From contig CAXHKU010000928.1 in assembly GCA_964017125.1 (NCBI GenBank), forward strand, positions 289,501 to 353,500: a stretch of DNA of 64,000 bases. The letters run 5' to 3'. Below are positions 22,267 to 32,049 of this stretch, in pieces. Under the pieces are notes generated by a model. It was given only the letters and a program-made list of their open reading frames with translations, ran no database searches and had not been told where the DNA came from. Both the position numbers and the translations under genes were made by a program. Numbering within the stretch: the stretch's first letter is position 1; each line of letters begins with the position of its first letter. The stretch comes from Flabesymbios commensalis (Eukaryota; Annelida; Polychaeta; Terebellida; Flabelligeridae).

Positions 22267-22297
22267 CTATTTTATTTATTTTAGTCACAGAATAATC

Positions 22298-22543
22298 TGA
22301 ACCCTTTAACCGCCGGTGCCGCATATATGCGGGTTTTCATTTTTTATAAGCACATTAAGTACCACATTTTAAACATGTTAAAGATAAAATGTGACATCAA
22401 CCAGCAAGATTTGAAAAGAGTTGACTTCCACTTTGTCAAATCTGAATAATTTTCACTCACTTGAAGTTGTGGATCGCGTCAGCGAGACACAACTTCGAGT
22501 GGGTGAAAATTCATATTGAATAATTTGGCGGTTAAAGGGTTAA
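22298..22543 (+). mobile_element. TTAA-type MITE, family D
   Basis: Ends CCCTTTAACCGCC / GGCGGTTAAAGGG with TTAA at 22540-22543 and a decayed TGAA on the left. Near the left end is CCGCATATATGCGGG, itself a palindrome. The inner hairpin TTTTCACTCACTTGAAGTTG / CAACTTCGAGTGGGTGAAAA is at about 22449-22509. S2 copy at 51886-52131. Confidence 0.8.
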
Positions 22544-22736
22544 TGAACCCTGAATGAACCCTGGCGGTCTTATAGATTTGACAATATGGTCAACCAGTGT
22601 ACATGTAGAAAATATTTCAAAACTGGTTTTTCAACGTTTATAACCATTTTGAAGTTTCCGGGTAGAATAGATTTCCCCTTTATGCCAACTGACAAGCTTA
22701 AATGAATAGTGGGCTGAATGGCTGATTTGATGCAGT

Positions 22737-23155
22737 TAAAACAACACCTCAATCGCTCAAGGGAACGTCAAAAAAGATTTATTCTCGTTAACAATAATAT
22801 TTGTTTATACTGGGATCAAGTCTGGTATTCTACTCCTGAACATTAAACCAGTATCTGGTCAATTATCTGGTGTGTACTGGGCATACAAGGTTTGGATGTC
22901 CGATAAATTAATATTATGATGAATGGCTTAGCTTAAGGACTTAAAACAACACCCCAAATCGCTCATTATTTTCGTCAACTAGCATTTGTTAAAACAACAC
23001 CCCACATTATTAGTATTTGTTTATACTGGGATAACGTCTGGTATTCTACCCCCGACCAATAAAATGCTTGGTTTAATGTTGGGCCAGCATTAAACCAGCA
23101 TTGGGCCAATATCAAAAGTGTGAACTGGGAATTCAAGGTTTGGATGATGGATGCG
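22737..23155. repeat. Diverged tandem duplication, about 200-245 bp
   Basis: Landmarks occur twice in order: TTAAAACAACACC, GTTTATACTGGGAT, GTCTGGTATTCTAC, TGTG.ACTGGG and CAAGGTTTGGATG. The second half contains a fold-back fragment. Confidence 0.7.
23068..23120. mobile_element. Fold-back fragment
   Basis: TTGGTTTAATGTTGGGCCAG, then CATTAAACCAGCATTGGGCC. The centre and outer arms are lost, leaving the two inner arms almost touching. Confidence 0.6.
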
Positions 23156-23180
23156 GCGGCATAAATAAATACATAGTTAT

Positions 23181-23243
23181 ATTTTTCGTCATTTCAATCT
23201 GGAGATTGCGTTAGCAATTCCAGCTTCAAATGAATGAAAAATA
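23181..23243. mobile_element. Orphan family-C hairpin
   Basis: CGTCATTTCAATCTGGAGAT with TTGCGTTAGCAA and CCAGCTTCAAATGAATG. It matches the inner hairpin of the MITE at 15547 but lacks TTAA ends. Confidence 0.6.
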
Positions 23244-23383
23244 GAAACAAACAAATTAGCAACACAAAGGTTACCTTGGTAACGTAAAGACAAATTAACG
23301 AGATGATAATTTACATCACACAATGCCGATGTACATGAAAAGGAAGCATCTATTACTGGCCAGCCACTGGGAATTATAACAGC

Positions 23384-24275
23384 ACATATTTAATACTGTA
23401 ATATCTGACTAGGGCCTATATTTATATTTATATATCACTGGATGATCATATTTAATACTGTAATATCTGACTAGGGCCTACTTATATTTATATATCACTA
23501 GATAATCATATTTAATACTGTAATATCTGACTAGGGCCTACTTATATTTATATATCACTAGATAATCATATTTAATACTGTAATATCTGACTAGGGCCTA
23601 TACTTATATTTAATACTGTAATATCTGACTAGGGCCTACTTATATTTAATACTGTAATATCTGACTAGGGCCTACTTATATTTATATATCACTAGATAAT
23701 CATATTTAATACTGTAATATCTGACTAGGGCCTATACTTATATTTAATACTGTAATATCTGACTAGGGCCTACTTATATTTATATATCACTAGATAATCA
23801 TATTTAATACTGTAATATCTGACTAGGGCCTATATTTATATTTATATATCACTGGATGATCATATTTAATACTGTAATATCTGACTAGGGCCTACTTATA
23901 TTTATATATCACTAGATAATCATATTTAATACTGTAATATCTGACTAGGGCCTACTTATATTTATATATCACTGGATGATCATATTTAATACTGTAATAT
24001 CTGACTAGGGCCTACTTATATTTATATATCACTAGATAATCATATTTAATACTGTAATATCTGACTAGGGCCTACTTATATTTATATATCACTAGATAAT
24101 CATATTTAATACTGTAATATCTGACTTGGGCCTATACTTATATTTATATATCACTAGATAATCATATTTAATACTGTAATATCTGACTAGGGCCTACTTA
24201 TATTTATATATCACTAGATAATCATATTTAATACTGTAATATCTGACTAGGGCCTAATTATATTTATATCACTAG
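23384..24275. repeat. AT-rich minisatellite, about 60-bp unit, 16 copies
   Basis: Each unit has CATATTTAATACTGTAATAT, CTGACTAGGGCCTA and usually TTATATATCACTAGATAAT. Three units lack the TATATCACTAGA segment. Copy 2 (52972-53959) has 18 units and a different order of short and long units. Confidence 0.95.
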
Positions 24276-24282
24276 ATAATTC

Positions 24283-24658
24283 ATCCTTTGAACGCTAAAA
24301 TATTGGTGTATAAACCATGGAGACCAAAGGGTTTTTTCAATTTGAAATCATCATCAATGTCTGAGTCAGCTCTTTCGGCTCTTTATTTGAATATCTATGT
24401 TATGGGTCTAGGGCTATTTAAATGTGTAAACCTTTCAGTACGGGGGGGGGGGGTCGACTTTAGACGTCAGAATCTGACGTCTGTAGACGGCAGATTCTAA
24501 CGTCTAAAGTCGGTCCCCCCCCCCCTCTAGGTCTAGGGCTATTTAAATGTGTAAACCTTTCAGTGCGGGGGGGGGGGTCGACTTTAGACGTCAGAATCTG
24601 ACGTCTGTAGACGGCAGATTCTGACGTCTAAAGTCGGTCCCCGCACTGAAAGGGTTAA
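24283..24658 (-). mobile_element. TTAA-type MITE, family A, with duplicated hairpin end
   Basis: Inverted orientation. The hairpin unit (GTCGACTTTAGACGTCAGAA, then its complement) is present twice, each preceded by ATTTAAATGTGTAAACCTTT. Both copies have a G-run. Ends at CACTGAAAGGG and TTAA 24655-24658. S2 copy at 53967-54342. Confidence 0.8.
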
Positions 24659-24817
24659 ATACCCCCCAGGGATCAAGGGGTTGTATCTGATACTCATGGA
24701 GTAGCTTACACAACGGGCATCTGACAAACCGCAGATAGGAGATGACAACAGCTGACACATCAGCTGATAACGAATCTGGTAATTCTGACACCCTGTGAAA
24801 GTGGAAGGAGAAGCTAT

Positions 24818-24930
24818 ACCCAGAAAACACGACACATCTACCCAATGTCTGACCAATGTTGGCCCACCGTCTACGACGTTGGCCCAACATTGGTCAGACA
24901 TTGGGTTGATGCGTGGTGTTTGCTGGGATA
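24818..24930. mobile_element. Fold-back element (about 113 bp)
   Basis: Arms ACCCAATGTCTGACCAATG / CATTGGTCAGACATTGGGT with centre CACCGTCTACGACG. Outer ends CAGAAAACAC / GTGTTTGCTG. The CTGACC stem is unique to this copy but shared by both arms. S2 copy at 54502-54614. Confidence 0.88.
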
Positions 24931-25078
24931 GCCGGGTTAGGTTGTATTCTGTGAACCACAGTGACGTCACTCGGTGAAAACAAGGTTATATAACACCCCT
25001 CCCCATACTTCATTAAGTATTAGCCAGCTCGGTGAAAACAAAGGCGGTCGAGGTCATTGAGTTTCACACAATTGTTTT

Positions 25079-26676
25079 TGTTCAGCTCAGCGTAGCTGGG
25101 CCGTAACCCTTTAGTCCTTACAGGTTGTATTATCCTTGTTCAGCTCTGGGCCGTAACCCTTTAGTCCTTACAGGTTGTATTATCCTTGTTCAGCTCAGCG
25201 TAGCTGGGTCGTAACCCTTTAGTCCTTACAGGTTGTATTATCCTTGTTCAGCTCTGGGCCGTAACCCTTTAGTCCTTACAGGTTGTATTATCCTTGTTCA
25301 GCTCAGCGTAGCTGGGTCGTAACCCTTTAGTCCTTACAGGTTGTATTATCCTTGTTCAGCTCTGGGCCTTAACCCTTTACTCCTTACAGGTTGTATTATC
25401 CTTGTTCAGCTCAGCGTAGCTGGGCCGTAACCTTTTAGTCCTTACAGGTTGTATTATCCTTGTTCAGCTCTGGGCCGTAACCCTTTAGTCCTTACAGGTT
25501 GTATTATCCTTGTTCAGCTCTGGGCCGTAACCCTTTAGTCCTTTCAGGTTGTATTATCCTTGTTCAGCTCTGGGCCGTAACCCTTTAGGCCTTACAGGTT
25601 GTATTATCCTTGTTCAGCTCTGGGCCGTAACCCTTTAGTCCTTACAGGTTGTATTATCCTTGTTCAGCTCAGCGTAGCTGGGCCGTAACCCTTTAGTCCT
25701 TACAGGTTGTATTATCCTTGTTCAGCTCTGGGCCGTAACCCTTTAGTCCTTACAGGTTGTATTATCCTTGTTCAGCTCTGGGCCGTAACCCTTTAGTCCT
25801 TACAGGTTGTATTATCCTTGTTCAGCTCAGCGTAGCTGGGCCGTAACCCTTTAGTCCTTACAGGTTGTATTATCCTTGTTCAGCTCTGGGCCGTAACCCT
25901 TTAGTCCTTACAGGTTGTATTATCCTTGTTCAGCTCAGCGTAGCTGGGCCGTAACCCTTTAGTCCTTACAGGTTGTATTATCCTTGTTCAGCTCTGGGCC
26001 GTAACCCTTTAGTCCTTACAGGTTGTATTATCCTTGTTCAGCTCTGTGCCGTAACCCTTTAGTCCTTACAGGTTGTATTATCCTTGTTCAGCTCTGGGCC
26101 GTAACCCTTTAGTCCTTACAGGTTGTATTATCCTTGTTCAGCTCTGGGCCGTAACCCTTTAGTCCTTACAGGTTGTATTATCCTTGTTCAGCTCTGTGCC
26201 GTAACCCTTTAGTCCTTACAGGTTGTATTATCCTTGTTCAGCTCTGGGCCGTAACCCTTTAGTCCTTACAGGTTGTATTATCCTTGTTCAGCTCTGTGCC
26301 GTAACCCTTTAGTCCTTACAGGTTGTATTATCCTTGTTCAGCTCTGGGCCGTAACCCTTTAGTCCTTACAGGTTGTATTATCCTTGTTCAGCTCTGGGCC
26401 GTAACCCTTTAGTCCTTACAGGTTGTATTATCCTTGTTCAGCTCTGGGCCGTAACCCTTTAGTCCTTACAGGTTGTATTATCCTTGTTCAGCTCTGGGCC
26501 GTAACCCTTTAGTCCTTACAGGTTGTATTATCCTTGTTCAGCTCAGCGTAGCTGGGCCGTAACCCTTTAGTCCTTACAGGTTGTATTATCCTTGTTCAGC
26601 TCTGGGCCGTAACCCTTTAGTCCTTACAGGTTGTATTATCCTTGTTCAGCTCTGGGCCGTAACCCTTTAGTCCTTA
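25079..26676. repeat. Two-type minisatellite, 50- and 58-bp units, about 31 copies
   Basis: The common part is GTAACCCTTTAGTCCTTACA, then GGTTGTATTATCC. Units end either in TTCAGCTCTGGGCC or in the longer TTCAGCTCAGCGTAGCTGGG. Long units alternate with short ones at the left and become rare at the right. Copy 2 (54764-56310) lacks one short unit near the left edge. Confidence 0.95.
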
Positions 26677-26822
26677 CAACGATGTTGACCCAACATTGAT
26701 CAAACACTGGGTTCACCCTTTAACTCTTGCAACGATGTATTTTTTGTAATAACCATGGAGACCGAAGGGTTATTTTTAATTTGAAGTCATCATAAATGGC
26801 TTAGTTAAATGGCTTAGTTAGG
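26677..26822 (-). mobile_element. Fold-back scrap and family-A MITE end
   Basis: ACGATGTTGACCCAACATTG is a fold-back remnant. Then TTAA at 26720-26723 begins the non-hairpin end of an inverted family-A MITE (CTCTTGCAACG, ACCATGGAGACCGAAGGG), truncated after a short duplication of TGGCTTAGTTA. S2 copy from 56311. Confidence 0.65.
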
Positions 26823-26857
26823 GATATGTTATGCCCTATATAATAACAGTACGTTCC

Positions 26858-26920
26858 CTTGGATATGAAAGGGTTTATCTGTCAGTTACAAATTGGCAGA
26901 TACACCTTTTAATATCCAAG
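26858..26920. other. Hairpin, GGATATGAAAGGG family
   Basis: CCTTGGATATGAAAGGGTTT... pairs with ...CACCTTTTAATATCCAAGG, with inner ATCTGTCAG / TTGGCAGAT. A related hairpin is at 31171-31228. S2 copy at 56492-56554. Confidence 0.75.
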
Positions 26921-27015
26921 GGGGGCGAATATCTTCTCACAAAAAGTACCTTCACAGCTTTGATTTGATATAGGCCCTATAGATCTATAGCCTATATATT
27001 AAGGCCTATATATTT

Positions 27016-27256
27016 TTTTTTGGAAAACGTCAACCCACTGGGCCAGACAATGATGGGTTTTACAGCTTTCCTACCATTTGACATGTAATACTATTCTAGA
27101 ATTAGTGTAATGGTCTATAGGCCTATAGATATTTAAAAAAACGTCAATCCAGACAATGATGGGTTTTAGAGCTTTCCAACCATTTGACATGTTATACCAT
27201 AGAGATAGTAGAGTCTACTATCTCCATGGTAATACTATTCTAGAATTAGTGTAATG
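27016..27256. repeat. Tandem duplication of about 115 bp
   Basis: ACGTCAA.CCA, GACAATGATGGGTTTTA, CCATTTGACATGT and TACTATTCTAGAATTAGTGT occur twice. The second copy alone contains the 38-bp hairpin insertion at 27193-27230. Confidence 0.8.
27193..27230. mobile_element. 38-bp palindromic insertion
   Basis: ACCATAGAGATAGTAGA and TCTACTATCTCCATGGT pair with one mismatch and a single-base centre. The sister copy of the tandem repeat reads ACATGTAATACTATTC with no insertion, giving an exact empty site. S2 copy at 56827-56864. Confidence 0.8.
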
Positions 27257-27621
27257 CATTTATAGAGGGACGTCATAATTTAAATTTACTACAGTCATGT
27301 CAAGTGGTCTAACTTTTGAAATACTGAATATAATTTTACCGTTAATAATTGAGGAGAAATCAACGAAAAGCATGGCCTAAAGTATAATGACTTGTTTTGT
27401 TTATATTGCTTTTTTAGAAGTATGACTTTTCTGAACCAGAATATTTGGCCAACATGCGCTACTGGTTAGCTCTGGCCTAAGGTAGGCCTATAATGACTTG
27501 TTTCGTTTATATTGCTTTTGAAGTATATTTTCCCAACACATCAGATAGTCGTTTGATCAGCAATCTGCGGACCTGGGGCCGAAACATCTGGTAGCAGTCA
27601 ACAACACGCCACTGAGCCCTT
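27257..27621. other. GGCCTA-rich DNA with a diverged repeat
   Basis: TATAATGACTTGTTT.GTTTATATTGCTTTT occurs twice (about 27384 and 27490). No gene recognised. Confidence 0.5.
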
Positions 27622-27725
27622 CAGCAAACAGACCATAATCCAAGGCTGGTTTAATGTTGCACCATCGTCTACAGTGCTGACCCAACTTTAAACCAGCATT
27701 GGGTCAACTGGTTTAAAGTGTGGGC
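27622..27725. mobile_element. Fold-back element
   Basis: Arms GGCTGGTTTAATGTTG / CAACTTTAAACCAGC with centre CACCATCGTCTACAGTGCTG. The right outer arm is scrambled (GGTCAACTGGTTTAAAG). S2 copy at 57256-57359. Confidence 0.75.
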
Positions 27726-27959
27726 CAAGTCTGTTAACATGGTTTATGTCGTCTATCCTGACAAACTGTGGTAATTTAATAATGCTTTGACCTTTTTGTT
27801 GCCATGACAGCAGCCATTTTTTTGGGCAGAACCCTGATAAGGGGGACGTCATGATTGAAATTACTATAGGGCCTATAATGTAGGCATGATTATGTCAAAT
27901 TGTCAACTTTCCCATGTGCTGGAGCCAACTGGTATAGGCCTAGGCCTACTGACGTGCAA

Positions 27960-28014
27960 AGCCAAAAGGCAGTATCTGCTTACTTTCCAAATAATCAGAT
28001 ACTGCCTTTTGGCT
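27960..28014. other. 55-bp hairpin, AGCCAAAAGG family
   Basis: AGCCAAAAGGCAGTATCTG pairs with CAGATACTGCCTTTTGGCT. Sister of 19906-19960. It lies 23 bp from the next fold-back element. S2 copy at 57594-57648. Confidence 0.8.
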
Positions 28015-28037
28015 TTGTAGGGTTGAGTAGGCCTACT

Positions 28038-28145
28038 CAGCAAACAGGACACATCAAACCGATGCTGGTTTAATGTTGGGCCACCGTTTGCAACGCTGGC
28101 CCGACATTAAACCAGCATTGCTTCAATGTGTCCTGTTTGCGGGGA
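28038..28145. mobile_element. Fold-back element (about 108 bp)
   Basis: Arms GCTGGTTTAATGTTGGGCCA / TGGCCCGACATTAAACCAGC and outer ACAGGACACAT / ATGTGTCCTGT. The outer GGACACAT stem replaces the usual CGAGACGT in both arms. S2 copy at 57672-57779. Confidence 0.88.
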
Positions 28146-28400
28146 TACTATACTCTATAGGCTACATATAATTTTCAGATAAATAAGAGGCCTATGTTTC
28201 TTTCATAGTCTGTAGACTACTGCCTGAGATTTGTAAAATGCCATTCAGATACTATGTATGACGTCATACTTTAAATTAATTAACTGATGTTGTCAACAAA
28301 ACCACATGAATGAACTTCCAAAGTGAGATTTAACAAATAAAAAATATGTCAGCTCTAGACGAGCGTCCCCCTTAAACTGGGGTATCTCAGTGGTACTCAA

Positions 28401-28492
28401 CCAGGCAGACATTGGCCCAATGCTGGTTTAAGGCTGGATCAGCGTAGTAGACGGGGGCACAACGTTAAACTAACGTCTAGTGTTTGCTGGGA
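28401..28492. mobile_element. Fold-back element, diverged
   Basis: Inner motif GCTGGTTTAAGGCTGGATCA, then GCACAACGTTAAAC and TCTAGTGTTTGCTGG. The left outer end is reduced. S2 copy at about 58035-58126 differs at several bases. Confidence 0.65.
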
Positions 28493-28667
28493 CAAGGTCT
28501 TGTCTCGTGGTCCATGTATTTTGCATCCCTTTTTGTAAACTGGGTGTAGATCTATCTACAGCCAGTACTACAGGCTAGAGTATTAAACCTGATAAATTAA
28601 AGTTAATCACTCAGAGACAGGGGAACCCTAGACTTTCTATAGGCAGATAATTCAACTTTAACCCTTA

Positions 28668-28898
28668 CAGCGCGGGGGATCGACTTTAGTCGTCAGAATC
28701 TGACGTCTGATTCTGACGACTAAATTCGATCCCTTGCACTGTAAGACTAAAAATATTTCTAATGGCCGTAGACCCATGACACAGGTATTCAAATGAATCG
28801 GAAAAAGCTGAATAAGACATTTATGATGATATCAAAGTGAAATAAACCCTTTGATCTCCAAGGTTTTTATTAAAAAATCAGCGATTTAACAGTTTAAG
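28668..28898 (+). mobile_element. TTAA-type MITE, family A
   Basis: TTAA 28668-28671, CCCTTACAGCGCGG, then the hairpin TCGACTTTAGTCGTCAGAAT / GATTCTGACGACTAAATTCG. The right end is decayed (CAGCGATTTAACAGTTTAAGG). The S2 version, 58293-58540, has a longer hairpin and an intact right TTAA. Confidence 0.75.
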
Positions 28899-28974
28899 GT
28901 TTAACTACACCTGTACACTGACAATGACACATGCATCATTCCACACTATATAAAGTCTTGGTGACACGATATGC

Positions 28975-29075
28975 TACCCAGTTAAAGCGAGACGTTGGGC
29001 CAATGTTGGCATAATGTTGCACTAACGTCTGCGACGCTGGCCCAACATTAAACAAGCATTGGCCATTCTGGCCGA
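28975..29075. mobile_element. Fold-back element, diverged right end
   Basis: GCGAGACGTTGGGCCAATGT, TGGCATAATGTTGC, centre CTAACGTCTGCGACGCTGG, then CCCAACATTAAACAAGCATT. The right outer arm is lost. S2 copy at about 58803-58902. Confidence 0.7.
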
Positions 29076-29448
29076 ACTCTGGTAGACTCTCATGGAAGCA
29101 AATTCGTACTAGCCCCGCCCGGTAGCCCGAGGCTAGAGGAATATTGCAAAGAGCTGAACAGTGGATTTGCATAAAAATGTATGGTAGGCCTAAATGATGG
29201 TAAGGGCCGGTTGAATTTCGCTCTGGGCTAGTGAAACTTATAGTTGTATAATTTGCACCACTATAGGCCTATAATATATTCTGGTTACATGTATATTATG
29301 ATACAGGTAATAGTTTGTCTGCTGTAGAGGGGGGGGGGGTGCTAGGCCTTCCATGATAAAATGTTCAAAATGACAGGTCATATTAGGCCCCTAATACAAT
29401 CACTGGCAAACAGGAATTGTAGGCCTAGATGTAGACTATAGTCCTACA

Positions 29449-29555
29449 CAGCATTCACGAGACGTTGAACCAATGTTGGCTTAATGTTGGGCCAGCGTCG
29501 TAGACGGTGGGCCAACATTAAGCCAACATTGGCTCAATGCATCGTGTTGTCCGGG
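29449..29555. mobile_element. Fold-back element (about 107 bp, opposite orientation)
   Basis: Arms CCAATGTTGGCTTAATGTTG / CAACATTAAGCCAACATTGG. The centre CAGCGTCGTAGACGGTGG is the reverse complement of the usual one. S2 copy at 59274-59380. Confidence 0.88.
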
Positions 29556-29890
29556 TAGGCCTCCTTGTCAAATTGTGTCAGATACGGAGGGCCTTAAAAA
29601 CAAAATTACACAAAATTGTCAGGGATGTAACCAGGTAGACTATAAGTTATAGCACACTTTCTAATTGCTGGGGCCTGGTGTTGGGGGGGGGGGGGGAATT
29701 TAAACCATCTAATGCAGTAATGATGAAAATAAAACGAGGCAATTGAAAAAAGGCTGCTCCTATCATGTCTGCTAATAAAGGCCTATACATAGAGAGGAAC
29801 TACGTACTACAGTAGTCACAACACTATTATGACAATTTTAATTGTTGGTGTAGCTGCATCAGTTTTTGGTATCCATGGACAACAATAGGC
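29556..29890. other. Low-complexity and G-run stretch, no gene
   Basis: Contains a G-run near 29682 and AT-rich DNA. S2 differs here by several indels. Confidence 0.4.
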
Positions 29891-30116
29891 CAAGTACTGC
29901 CAAAGAAGTAGTATGCCCTATGGACAGTAGGCCTATAACAAAGAGAAGACTCCAACCCAAGACTGGCTTGATGTTGGTCCACCGTCTGCACGCTGGCCCA
30001 GCCCAAGTACTGCCAAAGAAGTAGTATGCCCTATGGCCAGTAGGCCTATAACAAAGAGAAGACTCCAACCCAAGACTGGCTTGATGTTGGTCCACCATCT
30101 GCACGCTGGCCCAGCA
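29891..30116. repeat. 113-bp tandem duplication containing half a fold-back
   Basis: Units start at CAAGTACTGCCAAAGAAGTA (29891 and 30004). Each ends in TGATGTTGGTCCACC.TCTG and CACGCTGGCCCAGC, half of a fold-back element. Copy 2 of the 16-kb segment has a single unit at 59713. Confidence 0.9.
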
Positions 30117-30480
30117 TAAAGCCACAAACACAAACGATACACAGCTTTTTTAGCAAATTATATTATTCCCTGTTGATGGGCGCACAGTTTGATTAACAGT
30201 GGCGGGCAAAGATCTTATGTATGCATGAAATAGTGCCTTTATTCCTCAGCCCAGGGAACCATTAATTAGATTGTGTAAGTTAGCAATGACATAATAATTT
30301 ACACATCATTTATTATGCTATACAGCCTAAGGTTTGTAAACATTCCAAATATATTATGACGTCATAATCACCATCATGATTTTGTCAACAAAACAAAATG
30401 AATGAATGAACTTTCAAGGTGAAGGTCAACACAATCTATGAGCACTAGGCCAGCATCCCCTGTCAGTGGTACCTACTACA
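30117..30480. other. No features recognised
   Basis: AT-rich DNA with ATTATGACGTCATAAT (a palindrome near 30354). No gene, repeat or mobile element recognised. Confidence 0.4.
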
Positions 30481-30568
30481 GGAGACATTGGCCAAATGCA
30501 GGTTAAATGTGGGGCCAACGTAGAAGACGTTGGACAAACGTTGAATCAACGTCTTGTGTTTGCTTGGA
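30481..30568. mobile_element. Fold-back element, diverged
   Basis: GGAGACATTGGCCAAATGCA, GGGGCCAACGTAGAAGACGT and TCAACGTCTTGTGTTTGCTT. Only part of the stem still pairs. S2 copy at 60190-60277. Confidence 0.6.
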
Positions 30569-30899
30569 CAACGTCTCGTCCGGTCATGCTCGTGGTCCAT
30601 GTATTTCTCATCTAATTTTCAAACACAGCTTCCATCTCAATGGGAATGAAAAATAAATGATTTAAAAATAATAGGCCTAGGGCCTATTCAGAAATGATTA
30701 GGGGCCTATATGCAGTGGCAGCTGCCTTGAAACCACAGAAAGCATTATAACAACAAAATATATAATACTATAGTCTACTAGGGGTCTATAATAATATTAA
30801 ATGAGAAACTAAAGACACAAGCAGAAATCGAAAACAAGCCATTATAAATATTCTATGATAATTATTCTTGTTTCCAGCGAGATGCATGCAGGCCTATGC
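30569..30899. other. No features recognised
   Basis: AT-rich with a GGCCTAGGGCCTA run near 30674. No gene or mobile element seen. Confidence 0.4.
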
Positions 30900-31008
30900 C
30901 AGGAAACACGAAACGTTCACCCAATGTTGGTACAATGTTGGCCCACCGTCTACGACACTGGCCCAACATTGTACCAACATTGGGTGAACGTCTCGTGTTT
31001 GCTGGGAT
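30900..31008. mobile_element. Fold-back element (best-preserved copy)
   Basis: Arms ACGTTCACCCAATGTTGGTA / TACCAACATTGGGTGAACGT with CAATGTTGG / CCAACATTG inside and centre CACCGTCTACGACACTGG. Outer CACGAAACG / CGTCTCGTG. An 8-bp GCCTATGC flanks both sides (30892-30899 and 31009-31016), a candidate target-site duplication. No coding capacity. S2 copy at 60609-60717. Confidence 0.92.
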
Positions 31009-31170
31009 GCCTATGCGTATTTGATAAAAATAGCTAATAGGGCCTATTTGTTCACCTTGCAATGACAAGGTGTTAATACGAAGAAGACTGATGATTCAGT
31101 TGAATGAAATGAGTGGGGTAGGCTAAACTGGGCAAAGTAAGTCAGAGCAACAATAGTGTCCCCAGACCTC

Positions 31171-31228
31171 AGATATGAGAGGGTGTATCGACAACTTTGT
31201 AAAGTGTACGATACACCTTTTCATATCC
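31171..31228. other. Hairpin, GGATATGAAAGGG family
   Basis: AGATATGAGAGGGTGTATCG pairs with CGATACACCTTTTCATATCC around a short loop. Sister of 26858-26920. S2 copy at 60880-60937. Confidence 0.8.
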
Positions 31229-31440
31229 AAAAGGACGATAATTATGTCAGAATGAGCAACAAACGTCACAGCAAGGAATCTATAGATTATCATGATTACT
31301 CGACCACAGCTGACAAAAACATTGCATGGAGATACATGCATTTGACCACAGGTGACAAAACATGGCATATATTGTGTTTCTGTTATTACACATATCTTAA
31401 TGTATTAAGTGGCCTATTTGTCAACCAGTCCCGCGATATA

Positions 31441-31647
31441 TTAACCCTTACAGCGCGGGGTTCGACTTTAGACGTCAAAATCTAACGTCTAAAGGCGATC
31501 CCCACACTGTAAGAATTAAGATATTTATGATGGCCGTAGACCCATAACATAGGTATTCAAATGAAACGGAAAGAGCTAACTAAGACATTTATGAAGGCTT
31601 CAAATTGAAAAAAAAAATGGTTTATACAAAATAATTCAGCGCTTTAA
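31441..31647 (+). mobile_element. TTAA-flanked MITE, family A
   Basis: TTAA 31441-31444 and 31644-31647. Ends CCCTTACAGCGCGGGG and TTCAGCGCT. A short hairpin, TTTAGACGTC..AATCTAACGTCTAAA, then the standard body (GTAGACCCATAACATAGG, GAGCTAACTAAGACATTTAT). S2 copy at 61150-61356. Confidence 0.82.
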
Positions 31648-31882
31648 TAAATAATATCGCAAATATAGCTATTTTCAGTTAAATATTAGAGTTTTACAGG
31701 GAAATTATAGTGAGTTATAGTAGAACCATAGGAGTAGGCCTATAGGCCCTAAGTACATTTAAAATGGTGTTGAATATTGTGAGAAACGACAAATTACATC
31801 TAATATTCAATTGATCCTAAAATCGAATTCACATTAAATTTGGAAAATAAACTCATTTCTCGGTCAAATCTCAAACAAATTT

Positions 31883-31951
31883 CTACGACATCGGCCCAGC
31901 ATTGGACTAATATTGTTTCGATGTGTCGTGTATTGTTTGCTTGGGTGTGAG
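31883..31951. mobile_element. Half fold-back element
   Basis: CTACGACATCGGCCCAGCAT, then TGTTTCGATGTGTCGTGT and GTTTGCTTGGG. The left arm is absent. S2 copy at 61592-61660. Confidence 0.6.
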
Positions 31952-32049
31952 ACTCTGAAGTTTACTGTTATCATCTGGTATCAACTGAAAATATATGTAG
32001 CTGAGAAAATAGAGAACTGTGGTATATTATAGGTAGGACTACCCATGAA

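Noticed and set aside
23384-24275. CRISPR or origin-like iterons in the AT-rich 60-bp repeats
   Set aside because: There are no variable spacers; the whole unit is repeated, so it is a minisatellite.
24486-24660. CRE-type transcription factor sites in the TGACGTC-rich palindromes
   Set aside because: The motif is part of the MITE hairpin and is found in all its copies. There is no neighbouring gene to regulate.
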